Shown in pieces: positions 39,701 through 52,655 of a DNA stretch of 64,000 bases. The stretch is from Poecilobothrus nobilitatus (Eukaryota > Arthropoda > Insecta > Diptera > Dolichopodidae). The first letter of the stretch is position 1. Each line of letters begins with the position of its first letter. The translations under genes were made by a program, and so were the position numbers. The notes under the pieces are model-generated. The model did not search any database. It saw only the letters and a program-made list of their open reading frames with translations, and had not been told where the DNA came from. The DNA is taken from the NCBI GenBank assembly GCA_947095535.1, contig OX352772.1, positions 273,480,636 to 273,544,635 on the forward strand, in the 5' to 3' direction.

Positions 39701-40964
39701 TTACATAACAATAAAATCTTATACGGTGATACTAAGAATTTTTTTCTTTCCTTTTCTTTAAATACTTCATAGAAAAAAGATAACAAGAAGAAATAAAAGC
39801 ATCTCTAAATTGCATCAATTTTGTCAAGGTTCAATCTTTATGTAACATTTAAAAACCAGTTTGCACTTTTTCTTTTAATTTTTTTAAAATTAGTTTTAAA
39901 ATTTTAAAGAAACGTAGTTACACATCTTTTATTCATATTTTTTTCTTGAACACAGAATAAATCTGTTTTATTTTTATATTCTTGTTTTCAAAATAGGTGA
40001 CAAATGCAATTAACTTGACTTGAATTTTTTTCTTTTTTTTTATTCTTCACAGATTATGCAACATACAATGCACTTAAGCAACATGTTAGTCGTTAGGTAC
40101 TTCCACAGCTTTAATTTCCTGGTTGTCTTCTTTTCATTCATATTTTTTTTGAACATTCTTACAAACAACAAATATCTTACACGACACACCGACAATAATC
40201 ATTAATTTTTTTCTTTTATCTTCTTTTTAAATAGTTAAAGTAGAAAAAAAAAAAAAAAAAAAACACAACACAAATAGTTAGGTAGATCTAAAAACGCATG
40301 ATTTTTTTTCAATGGTTTGATCATTATGTAGACAGAAAAACAGGTTTGCACTTTTTCTTTATGAATTTTAAAGATGCGTTGTACCTTTTAAAATTGTTCT
40401 ATCTTGTACGTTTAAACTTTTTTTGTTTTTTTCTTTTTACATTCATTAACCATTTTTTTGTTTCTACTTTTCATATGCGCCTATTACTTAAGCCAAGTAT
40501 ACATCAGTAAGAAGTAGACCTGTACCACGTTAGATATTTTTGATTTCTTGTTTTTTTTTCAACATTCTTACATAACAATTAATTAATGGTTTCTCTTTCC
40601 TCTTCTTTAAATACTTCATAAAAAAAACGAAAGAAAAAACAACAAATAAAAAACAACAAACAACAACATCTTAAAATTTGCAAGCATAAAAAAATATTTT
40701 TTCTTACTATTTCCATGTTTACCTATTACTTAAAACAAGTATACAATCCTTATAAACAACAAGAGTTGTCTGACAGTCGCCGCCTGTCTGACCTACTTTT
40801 ATGTCGTTAACCTACTCCTGTCTGACCTAATTACAGTTTGACCTACTTCCGGGTGGCCTTGACCTACTTACGGGTGACCTTGACTTACTTACGGGTGACT
40901 TTGACCTACTTACGGGTGACCTTGACCTACTGACCTGTCTGGCCCAAGTGCCTACCTATCTACT
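39690..40964 (-). repeat. Right terminal inverted repeat of Polinton 2
   Basis: Reverse complement of 31865 to about 33090, with internal sub-repeats and a terminal array of about 21-bp units carrying TGACCT (40783-40942). Confidence 0.88.
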
Positions 40965-40970
40965 AAGTCT
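40965..40970. repeat. Target-site duplication AAGTCT, right side of Polinton 2
   Basis: One mismatch to AAGTCC at 31859-31864. Confidence 0.75.
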
Positions 40971-43962
40971 ATATATCACACAAACTACTATCCTTTGGTA
41001 ATCTGTAGAGCATTAAAATTCAGCCTACTATTTTTGCATGTGGCGCAGGTTTTACCTGATTTGCGGGAATCTGATTTTATATTTTGAAACATTCTAAACA
41101 GAGGATGAATATATTATATATTCATGCTAATAAAAGCAAAAGAGATGGAAAAGATAATAAAAGTATGTAGATAAATAAAAGAGTCAGAAAAATAGAAAAT
41201 TTTAATTATAAGTTTTGCAACAAGTTAATGAATAAAATAATTGAGACAATAAAATAAATTTGGAAACAAATTCTAAACAATAATAAAAAAAATAATTTCT
41301 TACTTTTTGAATAGAAATTATGTTCCAACTTCTTGATTGATGAATGATTATGAACAAAAGAACTTGTGCATTATATATTTCGCATATGTATATGAAATTA
41401 ACCTTAACTTTTTATTAAACTTGTAAAACTACTATAAAAAAAATTAACTTAATTTAATAAAAAATTCAAGTTATAAACATTGGATAACTTACTGCTCAAA
41501 TTTAAATTTAAATTTTCATAAAATTATAATGTGTTGATCATATAAATTTGATCAACACATTCAGTCCATCCAAAATAGAATACTTAAGAAATTAGAAGTA
41601 ACTTATTTATATAGTGTTGCCATGTTATAATATATAATTATTTGATTTACTTCAATTTTTAAATACAAGAGATATTAAAAACTTTTTATGCGAAAATGTT
41701 AGATTGAAAGAAAAATGTTAATGTTTTTTGCATTATTTTTTGAATAAATAAAATATTTAAAATTAAAAACAAAGAAATACAACCAAAATCATTGATTGAC
41801 AACTCTTCTAACCAGTTTTAAAATATAAAAACACAAACATTATAAATAGATTTTATTATACCATTTGTAATAGGGTATTTTCAAAGTGAATTCTTTTTTT
41901 TCTTTATTTCTAATTAAAATGATAAATAAATAAAGTAATTTTTAAAATATTTGAATTGTTTTCGACTTTAGACTAAAGTTATGTCAACGAAGAATACATG
42001 TATTCAAGATTTGTGTATATTCGTGTATTTTAGCTAAATTCGAGTACTACGTAAATAGTTTTAAAAATAGTTTTATAATGGTAAATAATCTAATAATGGT
42101 TTCGAATTGTACAAATTATACATAAAAATAAATACTTAAAAAATTTTAAAACTTTAGTTTCAAAAAAAAATTTCGTGAAGCATACAAATGATATGGCAAT
42201 ATTGTCTTTTATTCAAATGCCATTCTTCTAAAAAGAAGTTTTAATTAAAGTTTGATAGTTTTTGAAAAAAAACAAAAAAAAAAAATAAAATTCATCATGT
42301 ATGTACCTGTCTAAAATTAAAATAGAATCAAATATTCACGAGGATATTTTTTTAAAAAAACTATTGAGGAGATTTGAGAAAGAGAAAAAAAGCATAGAAA
42401 AAAATTAGAGAGCAAATGGGCCACTTAAAATCAGAAAAAATTTCGAGAATTCTTATTGACATTTTTTGTTCTGCTTGCGTTATCTATTGATGTATATATA
42501 ATTTCTGATACTATACTATTATCTGCTATTACAATTTGTCTGTATATCATTTTTTATACATCTATAGAAAAACTATATTTGTTATAAAAAAGGTAAAAAT
42601 AAAATTATTGAAATTAACAAAATGCATTCAAAATTTTAAAAAACAACAACATTTTTTTTTTGTTTGTTTTTATTTTTATTTGGTTCTTTAACAATATTAG
42701 AAAAAAAAAAATTTGTAATCTGGCATACTCAATATTAATAATATAACAATATTATAACTATAAATAAAACTTATACATAAAAGGTTTTATAATGTGATAA
42801 AATATTAGATAAATATTGATTATTTTTGTTCCTGCTAGATGTAGACATGGATATTAATTTTATAAGCATTTTTAACTTTCACTACAAAAATTTTTGTATG
42901 GGATTGAATGTCTGTTAGTATATAGTTTTTGGTTTTGACTTTTTATTTTATAAAACCAAATGTATTTTAATAGCTTCTAGCTATCGTATTCTCCGAACCA
43001 CATCTTATTATGTCACGAACTTTGCGATATATCGACGACTAGAAGCTATTGAAATGCATTTTGTTTTATAAAATAAAAAATTAAAACTCAATAAATGGTT
43101 GGTTCTTTTTCTTATATAAATATTAATATGAAAGAGTTTAGGTTTAAAAAAAAAAATAATTTATTAAATTTTATAAAAATTTAAACTGATAAGAAATATT
43201 CAAAAATGCAATATTATGATAAAAATTAAAATAAAATTCAAAATTATAAGAAAAATTACAATGGCCATTTACATTTATAATGATAATCATAAACGTTTAA
43301 GAATATTATTTGGATATTGAAAAATTTAAAGCTAAATTTAAAAAAAAATTAAGATGTTTATTAAAAATTAATTTGAATATACATATGTACAAAAATATAT
43401 ATACCATTTCAGTACAGGTATAAGAACAATATACAATAAACAATAAACGTAGATAAATTTGAAAAACATTTATATGCTTCATTCTAAAATTTGTCCAAAA
43501 TATCTAATTATATAAATGTAAATAATAATTAAGGTAATCTTCATAACAAACATTGCTAATTAAATAAGACAAAACAAAAAAAAAGTTTCATGAACTTGAA
43601 TGAATCAAATCAACCTCGTTTCAACTTCTGGATTATGATATATTCATTTTGGCGATTAAAATATGCCAATGCCTTCATCTAAAAACAAAACAACTCTGAT
43701 GTTAATAAATAATAAATGAATGTTGGTGGATTATTAACATTATGATGATCTTGAAGTCGGTCACAATACAATGTTTTTATAAATTTTGTGTGTTCTATAG
43801 TTGAAATAAAAATAGTTATTATGTATTAAAAATCATAATTTGTCATGTATTAAAAATCATATAATTACAGTTTAAGTTATGGCGGTATTAATTATTTAAA
43901 GGAAGAGAAATTAGAACATTAACATCCATGAACGGGATGGAGTGAGAGGTACATTGTTTGGG
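40971..43962. other. Three kilobases without a recognisable gene
   Basis: A+T-rich, no frame above about 60 codons that looks coding. It holds a perfect small hairpin (AATGTGTTGATCA near 41528-41540 with TGATCAACACATT) and the fold-back repeat at 42933-43086, otherwise nothing I can support. Confidence 0.5.
42933..43086. repeat. Fold-back (MITE-like) inverted repeat
   Basis: The left arm runs GTTTTGACTTTTTATTTTAT, then AAAACCAAATGTATTTTAAT, then AGCTTCTAG. The right arm is its near-perfect inverse, ending ATAAAATAAAAAATTAAAAC. Arms are about 57 bp around a 36-bp loop. No ORF; class unknown. Confidence 0.65.
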
Positions 43963-43986
43963 TATACTTTACTTTAGTTACATTGT

Positions 43987-43993
43987 CCGATAG
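43987..43993. repeat. Target-site duplication CCGATAG, left of the P-like element
   Basis: Repeated at 51714-51720 directly after the opposite terminus. P elements usually make 8 bp; 7 are visible here. Confidence 0.75.
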
Positions 43994-45754
43994 CAAAGAC
44001 TATAAATATATAAGACATTCCAAGTAGAACAAATTTTTTAGTATAGAAAATAAAAATAAGGCTGCGCCCCAAATAGTCGCGACATCTATCAGTATGAAAT
44101 GTATTCATCTTTTATATTATACTAATTCGTTTTTTTTAAATTTTAAATATACATAAATGTTTTTCATTCTTTTCTTTGATATAGAATCATATACAATTTA
44201 ACCTTGAATAAAAAAAAAAGTTTTCTAAATAAAATAAATTGGTGTATATGTATGTACATTGTAACTGCGTATTGCTATACTAGGATAGATAATAATTTGA
44301 ATACTGGTAATTTAATATAGGTCTTTGTAAGTAATTTAGATTCGATTGTTAGTTTTAAATAAATTTTATATATTCTAGTTTATAATATTACAATTCATTA
44401 ACATAAAATTTACAAATGTATTACAATAAAGCAATTTTTAAAATACAAAGAAAAGATTTGATACTGCATGCTGTGCTGTATGTGTTATAAACCGAATAAA
44501 TGAGAGTTAAATATGATGTTAAGTTAACAATTAGCTACGTTGTCAGATTTATTGTATGGTTTTTATTTTTTTAAATAAAATGAAGTTTTTTTCTAGATAT
44601 ACGAAAAAATATACATAAGATTTCTTGATTTGTCATAGACAATTTGTGTATTTAAGCATATTTTTTTTTTGCAAAATAAGCTAAAGAGTATATAAAAATG
44701 TGTTATTTAGAATGATTAAGTAACTAATAATTCGTCGTTTCAATTGAAGTAAACTGTATTGACTATAATTTGTATATGAAGAAGGACTTAAATTTTTACT
44801 TTATAAATTTAAATGTATAAAATTATTAATTAACATTCATATATAGGATTAATGTTAATTAGTTTAACTAAGTAGGTATATATGTATATGCACATATATT
44901 ACCTTTAGAAAATTTGGAGTTTTACCTTTTGGTATTTACAATAGTTAGAACTAAGATAGAAAATAAATAAGAATTAAAATGTTTTGAAAGAATTAAATTC
45001 GTTATTTCAATTGGCTAAATTTTTCATTATAATTAAAATGAGAAGTAACGTATAAAATTTAAAATGTTATATTTTTTGAAGTAATTTAGTTTTATTTTTT
45101 ATTCGTAAAATTACTTATTTGTTCTTAAGAATATGTGTACATTTATTTTCTGTAATCCAAAAACTATATACATATGTATATCTACATGTGCATACACTAA
45201 AAAAGAAAATTTAATAGGCTAAAGAAGTAGAAAGAAAAGAATAAAGTTCATTTTATAAGGGAAAAAGCCAACTGGAAAATTTGCCTAGTAGATATTTGTA
45301 TTTAAATATTATGTATACCTAAATAGTATTAATTTTCCAATTGGCATAAAAAACCATTTTTTTATTAGGTACAAATAAAAAATAATAAAATTCATAAGGT
45401 TACAATAAATATGTAGGTACAACATAAATAAAAAATAGGTAAAAGAAATAATAAAATAAATCCATATTTATAAGAAAAATGTTAATAATTATTTTAAAAT
45501 AAAAGCAAAAATATATACATATGTACATCATATGTAAATAAATATATAATATGTAAATACATACATATACTTATAATTAATATTTAATTTCTAGAAGCTA
45601 GACATTGCTCATGCATTAATTGAGAAAATCTAAAAATTAAACATATTAGTAATTATAAAATAAAGAAGTTAATAGTGTAAAAAACTGATTTTTTTATAGC
45701 AATTCAACCTGTAAGAAAGAATATTATTAGAAATTAAAACTAATGATATATATA

Positions 45755-46391
45755 TAAAACAAAATATATTTTCAAAAAAATATGGTCCGATGATTCCTCC
45801 TGACCACAAACCACACCAAACCGTAACTTTTTGTGGATGTACTGGTTGCTCTAAGATAACCCTTGGATTCTCTTCACCCCAAATGCGGCAATTCTGTTTA
45901 TTGACGTAGCCATTGAGCTGGAAATGAGCTTCGTCGGTGAAGATTATTTTGTTAAAAAAATTCTCATTTTCTTCTTGTTTTTCGATTGCCCAAGAAACGA
46001 ATTGCCGACGTAATGCATGGTCAGTTAGTTTTAATTCTTGCGTCAGCTGGATCTTATAAGCCTTTAAATGGAGATCACGATGCAAAATGTTGAATAATGT
46101 GGATGGTTTGATGTTTAATTGCTGCGAACGATGACGAATGGAAATTTTTGGATCTTCTTCAACACTTCTGCTCCATTCTCGGTTGAACGACCACTACGTT
46201 GATAAATGTTGCCTCTGTTATCAAGAACAGATCCAGTTTCCAAATTTATCAACCATCAGCTTGATGGCACGATTTGTTGGAGCATTTTCTCTACCAAATT
46301 TTGTTCGAAATTTCCTAATTACATCTTGAAAACTTTTACCATTTTCAAAAAATGTTGTAATAACAAAAACACGTTGTTCCTTCGTGTACAT
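45755..46391 (-). pseudogene. Mariner-like (DDE) transposase fragment
   Basis: Starts MYTKEQRVFVITTFFENGKSF at 46391 (helix-turn-helix part), breaks, then continues RHRSQQLNIKPST and HRDLHLKAYKIQLTQEL, FTDEAHFQLNGYVNKQNCR (first catalytic Asp), IWGEENPRVILE and VTVWCGLWSGGIIGPYFFEN. The second and third catalytic acids are missing: coding similarity ends near 45755. Inserted between the left TIR and the transposase of the P-like element, or carried along with it. Confidence 0.8.
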
Positions 46392-46679
46392 AGCTGAAAC
46401 GAAAATATATACACCCTATACATATGTACATAGCTGAAACGAAAATATGGAAAATTTAAAAAATTATAAAACTGAAACGAACTAAAAAAATTTTTTATTT
46501 TCTTTATTTCAAAATTAAATTACATAAATATTACTAGTATTTCAAAATTGAATTACATAAGTAAATTACGTATGTACATACATATTATTATATCACATTT
46601 TAAATCTTAAAATTTAAATAAACAACTTAAACTATGATATTCATTATAAGTATGTACATACTTATGTACTTAAAAATAA

Positions 46680-49104
46680 TTATTTTCGTAAAACTTTTAA
46701 TTTGTCGGGGAAATTGTTGTTTTCATTGAGTGACCATTTGCAATTTTTTCTTATTAAAATTAGAATTAAATAATCTAATATTTCCAGTCTATGCGATTTA
46801 TATTTGTCTTTATCTGAGAACCAATCTGGGTACGAAACATTTGTTATTTCAATTAATTTATCTATGTAAAATTTTTTTATATTCGTAATCACAATTAGGT
46901 CTTTAAATGTTTTTTCAAAATAATTTATTTGCATTGCACATATGTCATAAAAATCATTAGTAGGCTTCTTTAAACCAATCTTGGCGCTTTCATAGGTTTT
47001 TTCACTAATTAACTGTTCACGGAGCATATTTGATGAATTTGCCTTTTTTAACAATTTTGCTTTGAATGTGTCACATTTACATAATTCTATTATTTATTTT
47101 ATATACAACGTAGCCAATAAAATAACTTCTTGAATTTGCAGTAATGTTATTGTTCTCTTTAGTTTTTTCTTCGTTCTCTTTATGATTCGAAAAATTGTCT
47201 TTTTCATTATTAAAACAGAATATTTCATCTTTTTCATTATTTTCTATATCATCAAAATTCAATAATTTAACAGCATCATTTAGACGTTCACATTCAATAA
47301 CAAGATCCGCATCGCAAAGTGCGTTGGCATATTTTGAAACACTTTGGGATCAAGAGTTTTTATATTCATAAAACATCTCAAATGATAATTGAACAATCGT
47401 ACAGATGGATATCGATTGTATCCTCCTTTTCCCCGAATAATTGCAAATAAATTTTCTAAAATGTCCTGGTTTAACTTTCTGGTTAATATATATTCTACAT
47501 CCTTATAAGAGTTAAATAATCATTCGACATGTTGATTAATGCCATTATGTTTAGCAGCAATCCATTGAATACATAAACCGTTTTTTTTCCTCCTTTAGAA
47601 TTTTTCGTTAATATTTAAATTTTTCGTATGTACGATACCATGTTCATCAAAAAATTTTCTTGTTCTTTATTATTTGCTGTAATAGCATTTTTATAAATAC
47701 TTCCTGTAAATCTGTTTTGTGAATTAAAAATGTCAAAAAGATTGTTAAATTTTTCACAAATTCTGCTGTAGATTCTCCATGTTCACCTACTTCTTTCGAG
47801 AGTGTTCCTGACCTGATATGTATTTCATCAAAAATCAACACTCCTAATTTTTCTCCAGTTATGTTTGAATTTTTAAATTTCGTTTCTATAACTTCAAATA
47901 ATGTGTCATTAATTCCTGGTTGAACGCTGTCTACTGGTAACCATCTGTGTAGAGATGAAGCTGATGAGAGCTGAAATTTTAAATTTTCTTTAAGGAACAT
48001 GTAAAATGATGGTGATTTAAGGAAATTCGTAAACAAAGTTCACGTTCATTTTCCTCCCAAATTTCTGTTTTTTTTCTTTCTTTTAACAGAATTTTGGAAA
48101 ATACTTTTGAATTATTTGATATTCTCAAATTTTTCAACATGTCAGTAATATTTTTGTATTTTTTCGATGTATCTTTGCTCTTGTAATATATTTTACTACT
48201 ATTATGCTGTTCTAAATTATTTTTTTTTTTATTTAATTTTAGTTTTTTATATTTTAGTTATAAATTTATTTTTTAACAACTGTAAAGACTTCTTGTACCT
48301 TTCACAGTCTTTACAAATTCCTTCAACATTTTTTCTTCCTGAATCTTCAATATCATTTTCTTTCTGAAAATCAGAATGCTTTGAAATTTGATAGTTTGGT
48401 TCGAACTTAGAATTTAAAAGTTCAAACTCATCATAATCATCCATATTTAAATTATTTTCAAATGTTTTCGGCCCTGGGTATGTTTTTAAATTTTCGGAAG
48501 CTTCGAGAGAAAAATTAGTAGAACAATCGTCACTTTTATTATTACATTTATTATTATCACAAAATTCATAACTTACATTATTTCTATTATGACTAATAAA
48601 AATATTATTGAGGAAAATATTGCAATTATTATTATCATCTAAAATTTCGTTATAATTATTACCGATATTATTACCGAGTAAATAATTACAATTACTATTA
48701 TCATTATTACTTACATTATGTTGTTCATCCTCTATATGTTTTCTTTTTGGCCCACTATAGGTGTTTATTGGTGGGTTTACTCGTTTATTAAACGATAACT
48801 CCTTTAAATACAGAGATGGTAATGGTATTCTATTTTTTAGCGGGGGCGTTACCTGTGCGTTTAGAAACAGAGATGGTATACTATTTTTATGAAGCTTACC
48901 TGTAAAACTAAAACAATCAGGAGCAAAATGATTTTTACATATAAAATTACGTTTTCTTTGTAAATCATTTTTTCCTACTATTTTAGCCCATTCGTAAAAT
49001 TTCGGGGTTCCATAAGTCGGAAATTTAGTGAATACATTATTCATTGCAGACTTGACTGGACAACCCGGTACAAGGCAACTTTTTTGATTATTTCTTTTTT
49101 GCAT
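46680..49104 (-). pseudogene. P-element-like THAP transposase, multiply broken
   Basis: N-terminal THAP DNA-binding zinc finger at the Met 49104: C..PGC near the start, FYEWAKIVG, FICKNHFAPDCF (C-x2-H) and NSIPSLFL (AVPTIF-like box). A long Asn-rich region follows, then CERYKKSLQLLKNKF. Further pieces: SKVFSKILLKERKK with SPSFYMFLKENL and SSASSLHRWLP; GEKLGVLIFDEIHIRSG (catalytic region, ends 47647); LNQDILENLFAIIRGKGGYNRYPS (about 47430-47500); and NSRSYFIGYVVYKI plus a C-terminal domain (46680-47262). At least four frame changes. It is the best preserved of three P-like copies. Confidence 0.82.
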
Positions 49105-49872
49105 TCTAAATATTAGAAAAAATAATATAAAATTTTCATAATTTTTAAACATATAAAAGTTTTGCAACTAAGGTAGCGATATAAATTATGTTCATACATA
49201 ATTTCTATGATTTTAAATTGTAACGGGATATACATATATATGTAGGTACTTATGTACATATTTTATTTCGATTTATTTTTCTTTTGTTAAATACATAATA
49301 TTAATGTAAGAAACTTACCTTTTTGCCTTTATTATTCCTTTTGATATAAATATATGTATATTTCCTTTTGATATATTCCTATATTATTTTTATTTACTCA
49401 ATAACTCAATGCTTTTAAATTAAGAAAAAACAACAACAAAGTAACAATTAAAAACCAATATTTTGTTTTAACCTTTAAGTGCCTTAAGCTATTATTTGTT
49501 GTTACTTTCTTTGAGAGTTTTCGTAAATGTTACCACTATTTTCTGTGTAATTCATGTGCCTTACATTTTAGAAAAATAAAAATATAAATTTGTTCATTAA
49601 ACAAAAAAAGACTTATAATAAAATTAGGAAAACTTTAAATAAAAATATTAAAGAAAATTAAGAAAAATAACTTTTTACATTCAATTTGACAATATAAATA
49701 TGTACATATAACAAAATTCGAAATTTGTAATATTTAATCTTATTTTTTATTAGGAAAATTTTATACCACGTGGACCATAAAGGTTAAAAAACTAAAAAGC
49801 ATATTAATTATTGAATGTAAATCGAGAAAAAAAGTGAATAAATTTTATATTCTTAGGTACATATGTATGTCT
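49105..49872. other. P-like element interior upstream of the transposase
   Basis: Non-coding leader and spacer between the transposase start and the right TIR. It probably contains the transposase promoter, but no convincing box stands out among the A/T runs. Confidence 0.4.
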
Positions 49873-50696
49873 ATTAAATTTTCTTTTTTAGTGTATGCAT
49901 ATGTACACATACATAATATGTATATAGTTTTTGGATTACAGAAAATAAGTGTACACATATTCTTAAGAACAAATAAATAATTTTACGAATAAAAAATAAA
50001 ACTAAATTACTTCAAAAAATATAACATTTTAAATTTTATACGTTACTTCTCATTTTAATTATAATGAAAAATTTAGCCAATTGAAATAACGAATTTAATT
50101 CTTTCAAAACATTTAAATTCTTATTTATTTTCTATCTTAGTTCTAACTATTGTAAATACCAAAAGGTAAAAGTCCAAATTTTCTAAAGGTAATATATGTA
50201 CATATACATATGCACCTACTTAGTTAAACTAATTAACATGAATCCTATATATGAATGTTAATTAATAATTTTATACATTTAAATTTATAAAGTAAAAATT
50301 AAATCCTTCTTCATATACATATTATAGTCAATACAGTTTACTTCAATTGAAACGACGAATTATTAGTTACTTAATCATTCTAAATAACACATTTTTATAT
50401 ACTCTTTAGCTTATTTTGCAAAAAAAAAATATGCTTAAATACACAAATTGTCTGTGACAAATCAAGAAAGCTCATGTATATTTTTTCGTATATCTAGAAA
50501 AAAAACTTCATTTTATTTAAAAAAAATAAAAACCATACAATAAATCTGACAACGTAGCTAATTGTTAACTTCACATCATATTTAACTTTCGTTTATTCGG
50601 TTTATAACACATACAGCACAGCATGCAGATAACAAATCTTTTCTTTGTATTATAAAAATTGCTTTATTGTAATACATTTGTAAATTTTATGTTAAT

Positions 50697-51337
50697 GGGC
50701 CTTTCTACACGAGTAGTGTCCTCTTTTGTTTCGTGACTACTTTCCTCTTTTTCTATTTCCACACTGTTCCTCTCGATAGTCGTTACTTTTATATGCGTGA
50801 GTAAATATTTCATTTTAAAACAAAATTTGTTGCGAGAGGTAGATAATAAATATAAAAAAAAAGCACGCATAAAACAAATACATTTTTTTTTGTATTTAAG
50901 TAACATAAGATTTTTTTGCCTGTAATTTTTAAATAATATATATTATATATGTATGTACCTAGAAATAGAATAAACTCTGTACTGTGCACATAATTTCTTT
51001 TTGTCAATAGAATATATTTTAATAATTTCATCAAGTGAAAGATCAAAAATCACTTTACTTTTTTAAAAATTTGCTGCGACCGTTTCAAAAACTTATTTCT
51101 TTAATTTTCCAAACGAGAATGAAACGTATGTACACATAAAATTTTTTTGACCCTCATAAAAATTTTTATTTGAGTTTTTGTTTGTGTTAGTGGACTAAAT
51201 TTTTAACCTCTAAAATTTTGGTTTAAAAATTACTCCTAAAAATCCCCACCACAAATTTAGTTTATAGGCAAGAGGGTATGAAACGAAGGTAAAAGTAAAA
51301 AATGACGAAAGAGGACACTACTCGTGTGGAAAGGCCC
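50697..51337. mobile_element. MITE A, GGGCC-ended, 641 bp
   Basis: Ends GGGCCTTTCTACACGAGTAG and CTACTCGTGTGGAAAGGCCC, flanked by AAT on both sides (50694-50696, 51338-51340). The empty site is visible in the opposite TIR of the host element (GTTAATGAATTG), proving a 3-bp duplication. Such ends and a 3-bp A/T duplication recall PIF/Harbinger MITEs. Confidence 0.8.
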
Positions 51338-51713
51338 AATGAATTGTAATATTATAAACTAGAATATATAAAATTCATTTAAAACTAACAATCGAATCTA
51401 AATTACTTACAAAAACCTATATTAAATTACCAGTATTCAATTATTATCTATCTTAGTATAGCAATACGCAGTTACAATGTACATACATATACACCAATTT
51501 ATTTTATTTAGAAAACTTTTTTTTTTATTCAAGGTTAAATTGTATATGATTCTATATCAAAGAAAAGAATAAAAAACGAATTTAGTATAACATAAAAGAT
51601 GAATACATTTCATACTGATAGATGTCGCGACTATTTGGGGCGCAGCCTTATTTTTATTTTCTATACTAAAAAATTTGTTCTACTTGGAATGTCTTATATA
51701 TGTATAGTCTTTG

Positions 51714-51720
51714 CCGATAG
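51714..51720. repeat. Target-site duplication CCGATAG, right of the P-like element
   Basis: Exact match to 43987-43993. Confidence 0.75.
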
Positions 51721-51926
51721 CCTTGAAATTTTACACAATGGTACCTAGTGACGTCACCTGGCTATATTTCATGGAACATAACTTTTGACGCAAAGGTCAT
51801 TTAAAGGTCAAAATGATTATTTTGAAATTTTCTTAAAATTTTGTAGTATTTTACTTAAACCGTTATTTTTTCGTCTACGATAGTATACAGGAACCAATTT
51901 TTTACAACATTGTGGGACCTACTATT

Positions 51927-52655
51927 GGCCCATTCCATACGAGTAGTATCCTCTTTCGTTTTGTGACTACTTTGCTCTTTTTTTTATTTCCACACTGTTC
52001 CTCTCGATAGTCGTTACTTTTATGTGTGTGTAAATATTTCATTTTAAAACAAAATTTGTTGCGAGAGGTAGATAATAAATATAAAAAAAAACACGCGTAA
52101 AACAAATAAAAATTTTTTTTTTGTATATAAGTAACTTAAGATTGTTTTTCCTGCAATTTTTAAATATGTAATATAATAGGTACCTAGAAATAGAATAAAC
52201 TATACTGTGCACATAATTTCTTTTTGTCAATAGAATATATTTAATAATTTTTCGAATTGAACGGACTATTTTTTTGATTTTTATTAGTGATAATTGGTTA
52301 TTTTTTATAAAATAATACTTTTATTTTAAACCTATAATACATATAGCAATTTGTTAAATATATATGTAATACATATAGCAATTTGTTAAATATAATTTGC
52401 TGCGACCGTTTCAAAAACTTTTTTCTTTAATTTTCCAAACGAGAATGAAACGTATGTAAACATAAAAATTTGACCCTCATAAAAATATTTATTTGAGTTT
52501 TTGTTTGTGTTAGTGTTAGTGGACTAAATTTTTAATCTCTAAAATTTTTGTTTAAAAAATTACTCCTAAAAAATTTTATTTACAGGCAAGAGGGAATGAA
52601 ACGAAGGTAAAAGTAAAAAATGACGAAAGAGGGCACTACTCGTGTGGAATGGCCC
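51927..52655. mobile_element. MITE B, relative of MITE A
   Basis: Ends GGCCCATTCCATACGAGTAG and CACTACTCGTGTGGAATGGCCC, flanked by ATT on both sides (51924-51926, 52656-52658). Most of its interior aligns with MITE A (TTGCGAGAGGTAGATAATAA, CTGCGACCGTTTCAAAAACT). It has an extra local duplication of ATACATATAGCAATTTGTTA at about 52338-52390. Confidence 0.8.

Larger units (their letters stand above)
31865..40964 (+). mobile_element. Polinton 2, 9,100 bp, internally deleted
   Basis: A second Maverick/Polinton of a different lineage. Both ends read AGTAGATAGGTAGGCACTTG in inverted orientation, sharing AGTAG with Polinton 1. Order: DnaQ-like gene (leftward), then ATPase, small basic protein, conserved ORF, penton, pVI-like protein, capsid and the tail of an integrase (rightward), then the Q-rich/YG protein (leftward). 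The capsid runs directly into mid-integrase at about 38395, so polymerase, protease and the first part of the integrase are gone. Nearly every gene has at least one frameshift or stop. Confidence 0.93.
43994..51713 (-). mobile_element. P-like (THAP) transposon with 1.2-kb terminal inverted repeats
   Basis: Ends CAAAGACTATA... and ...TATAGTCTTTG. Left TIR is 43994-45217; right TIR is about 49873-51713 and contains MITE A (50697-51337). The interior holds a mariner fragment and the minus-strand transposase. The 7,720-bp length and very long TIR differ from the 31-bp TIR of the Drosophila P element. Truncated sister arms lie at 62903-64000. Confidence 0.82.

Noticed and set aside
39540..39761. 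Valine/alanine-repeat plus-strand ORF
   Set aside because: Antisense translation of the CAA/CAG tract of the Q-rich Polinton gene.
41528..41561. Small perfect hairpin as a transcription terminator
   Set aside because: No gene ends nearby and the setting is eukaryotic; likely a chance palindrome.
50664..52230. Several 60-80 residue ORFs in the MITEs
   Set aside because: Repeated in both MITEs with different breaks, no domain; by-products of the repeat sequence.
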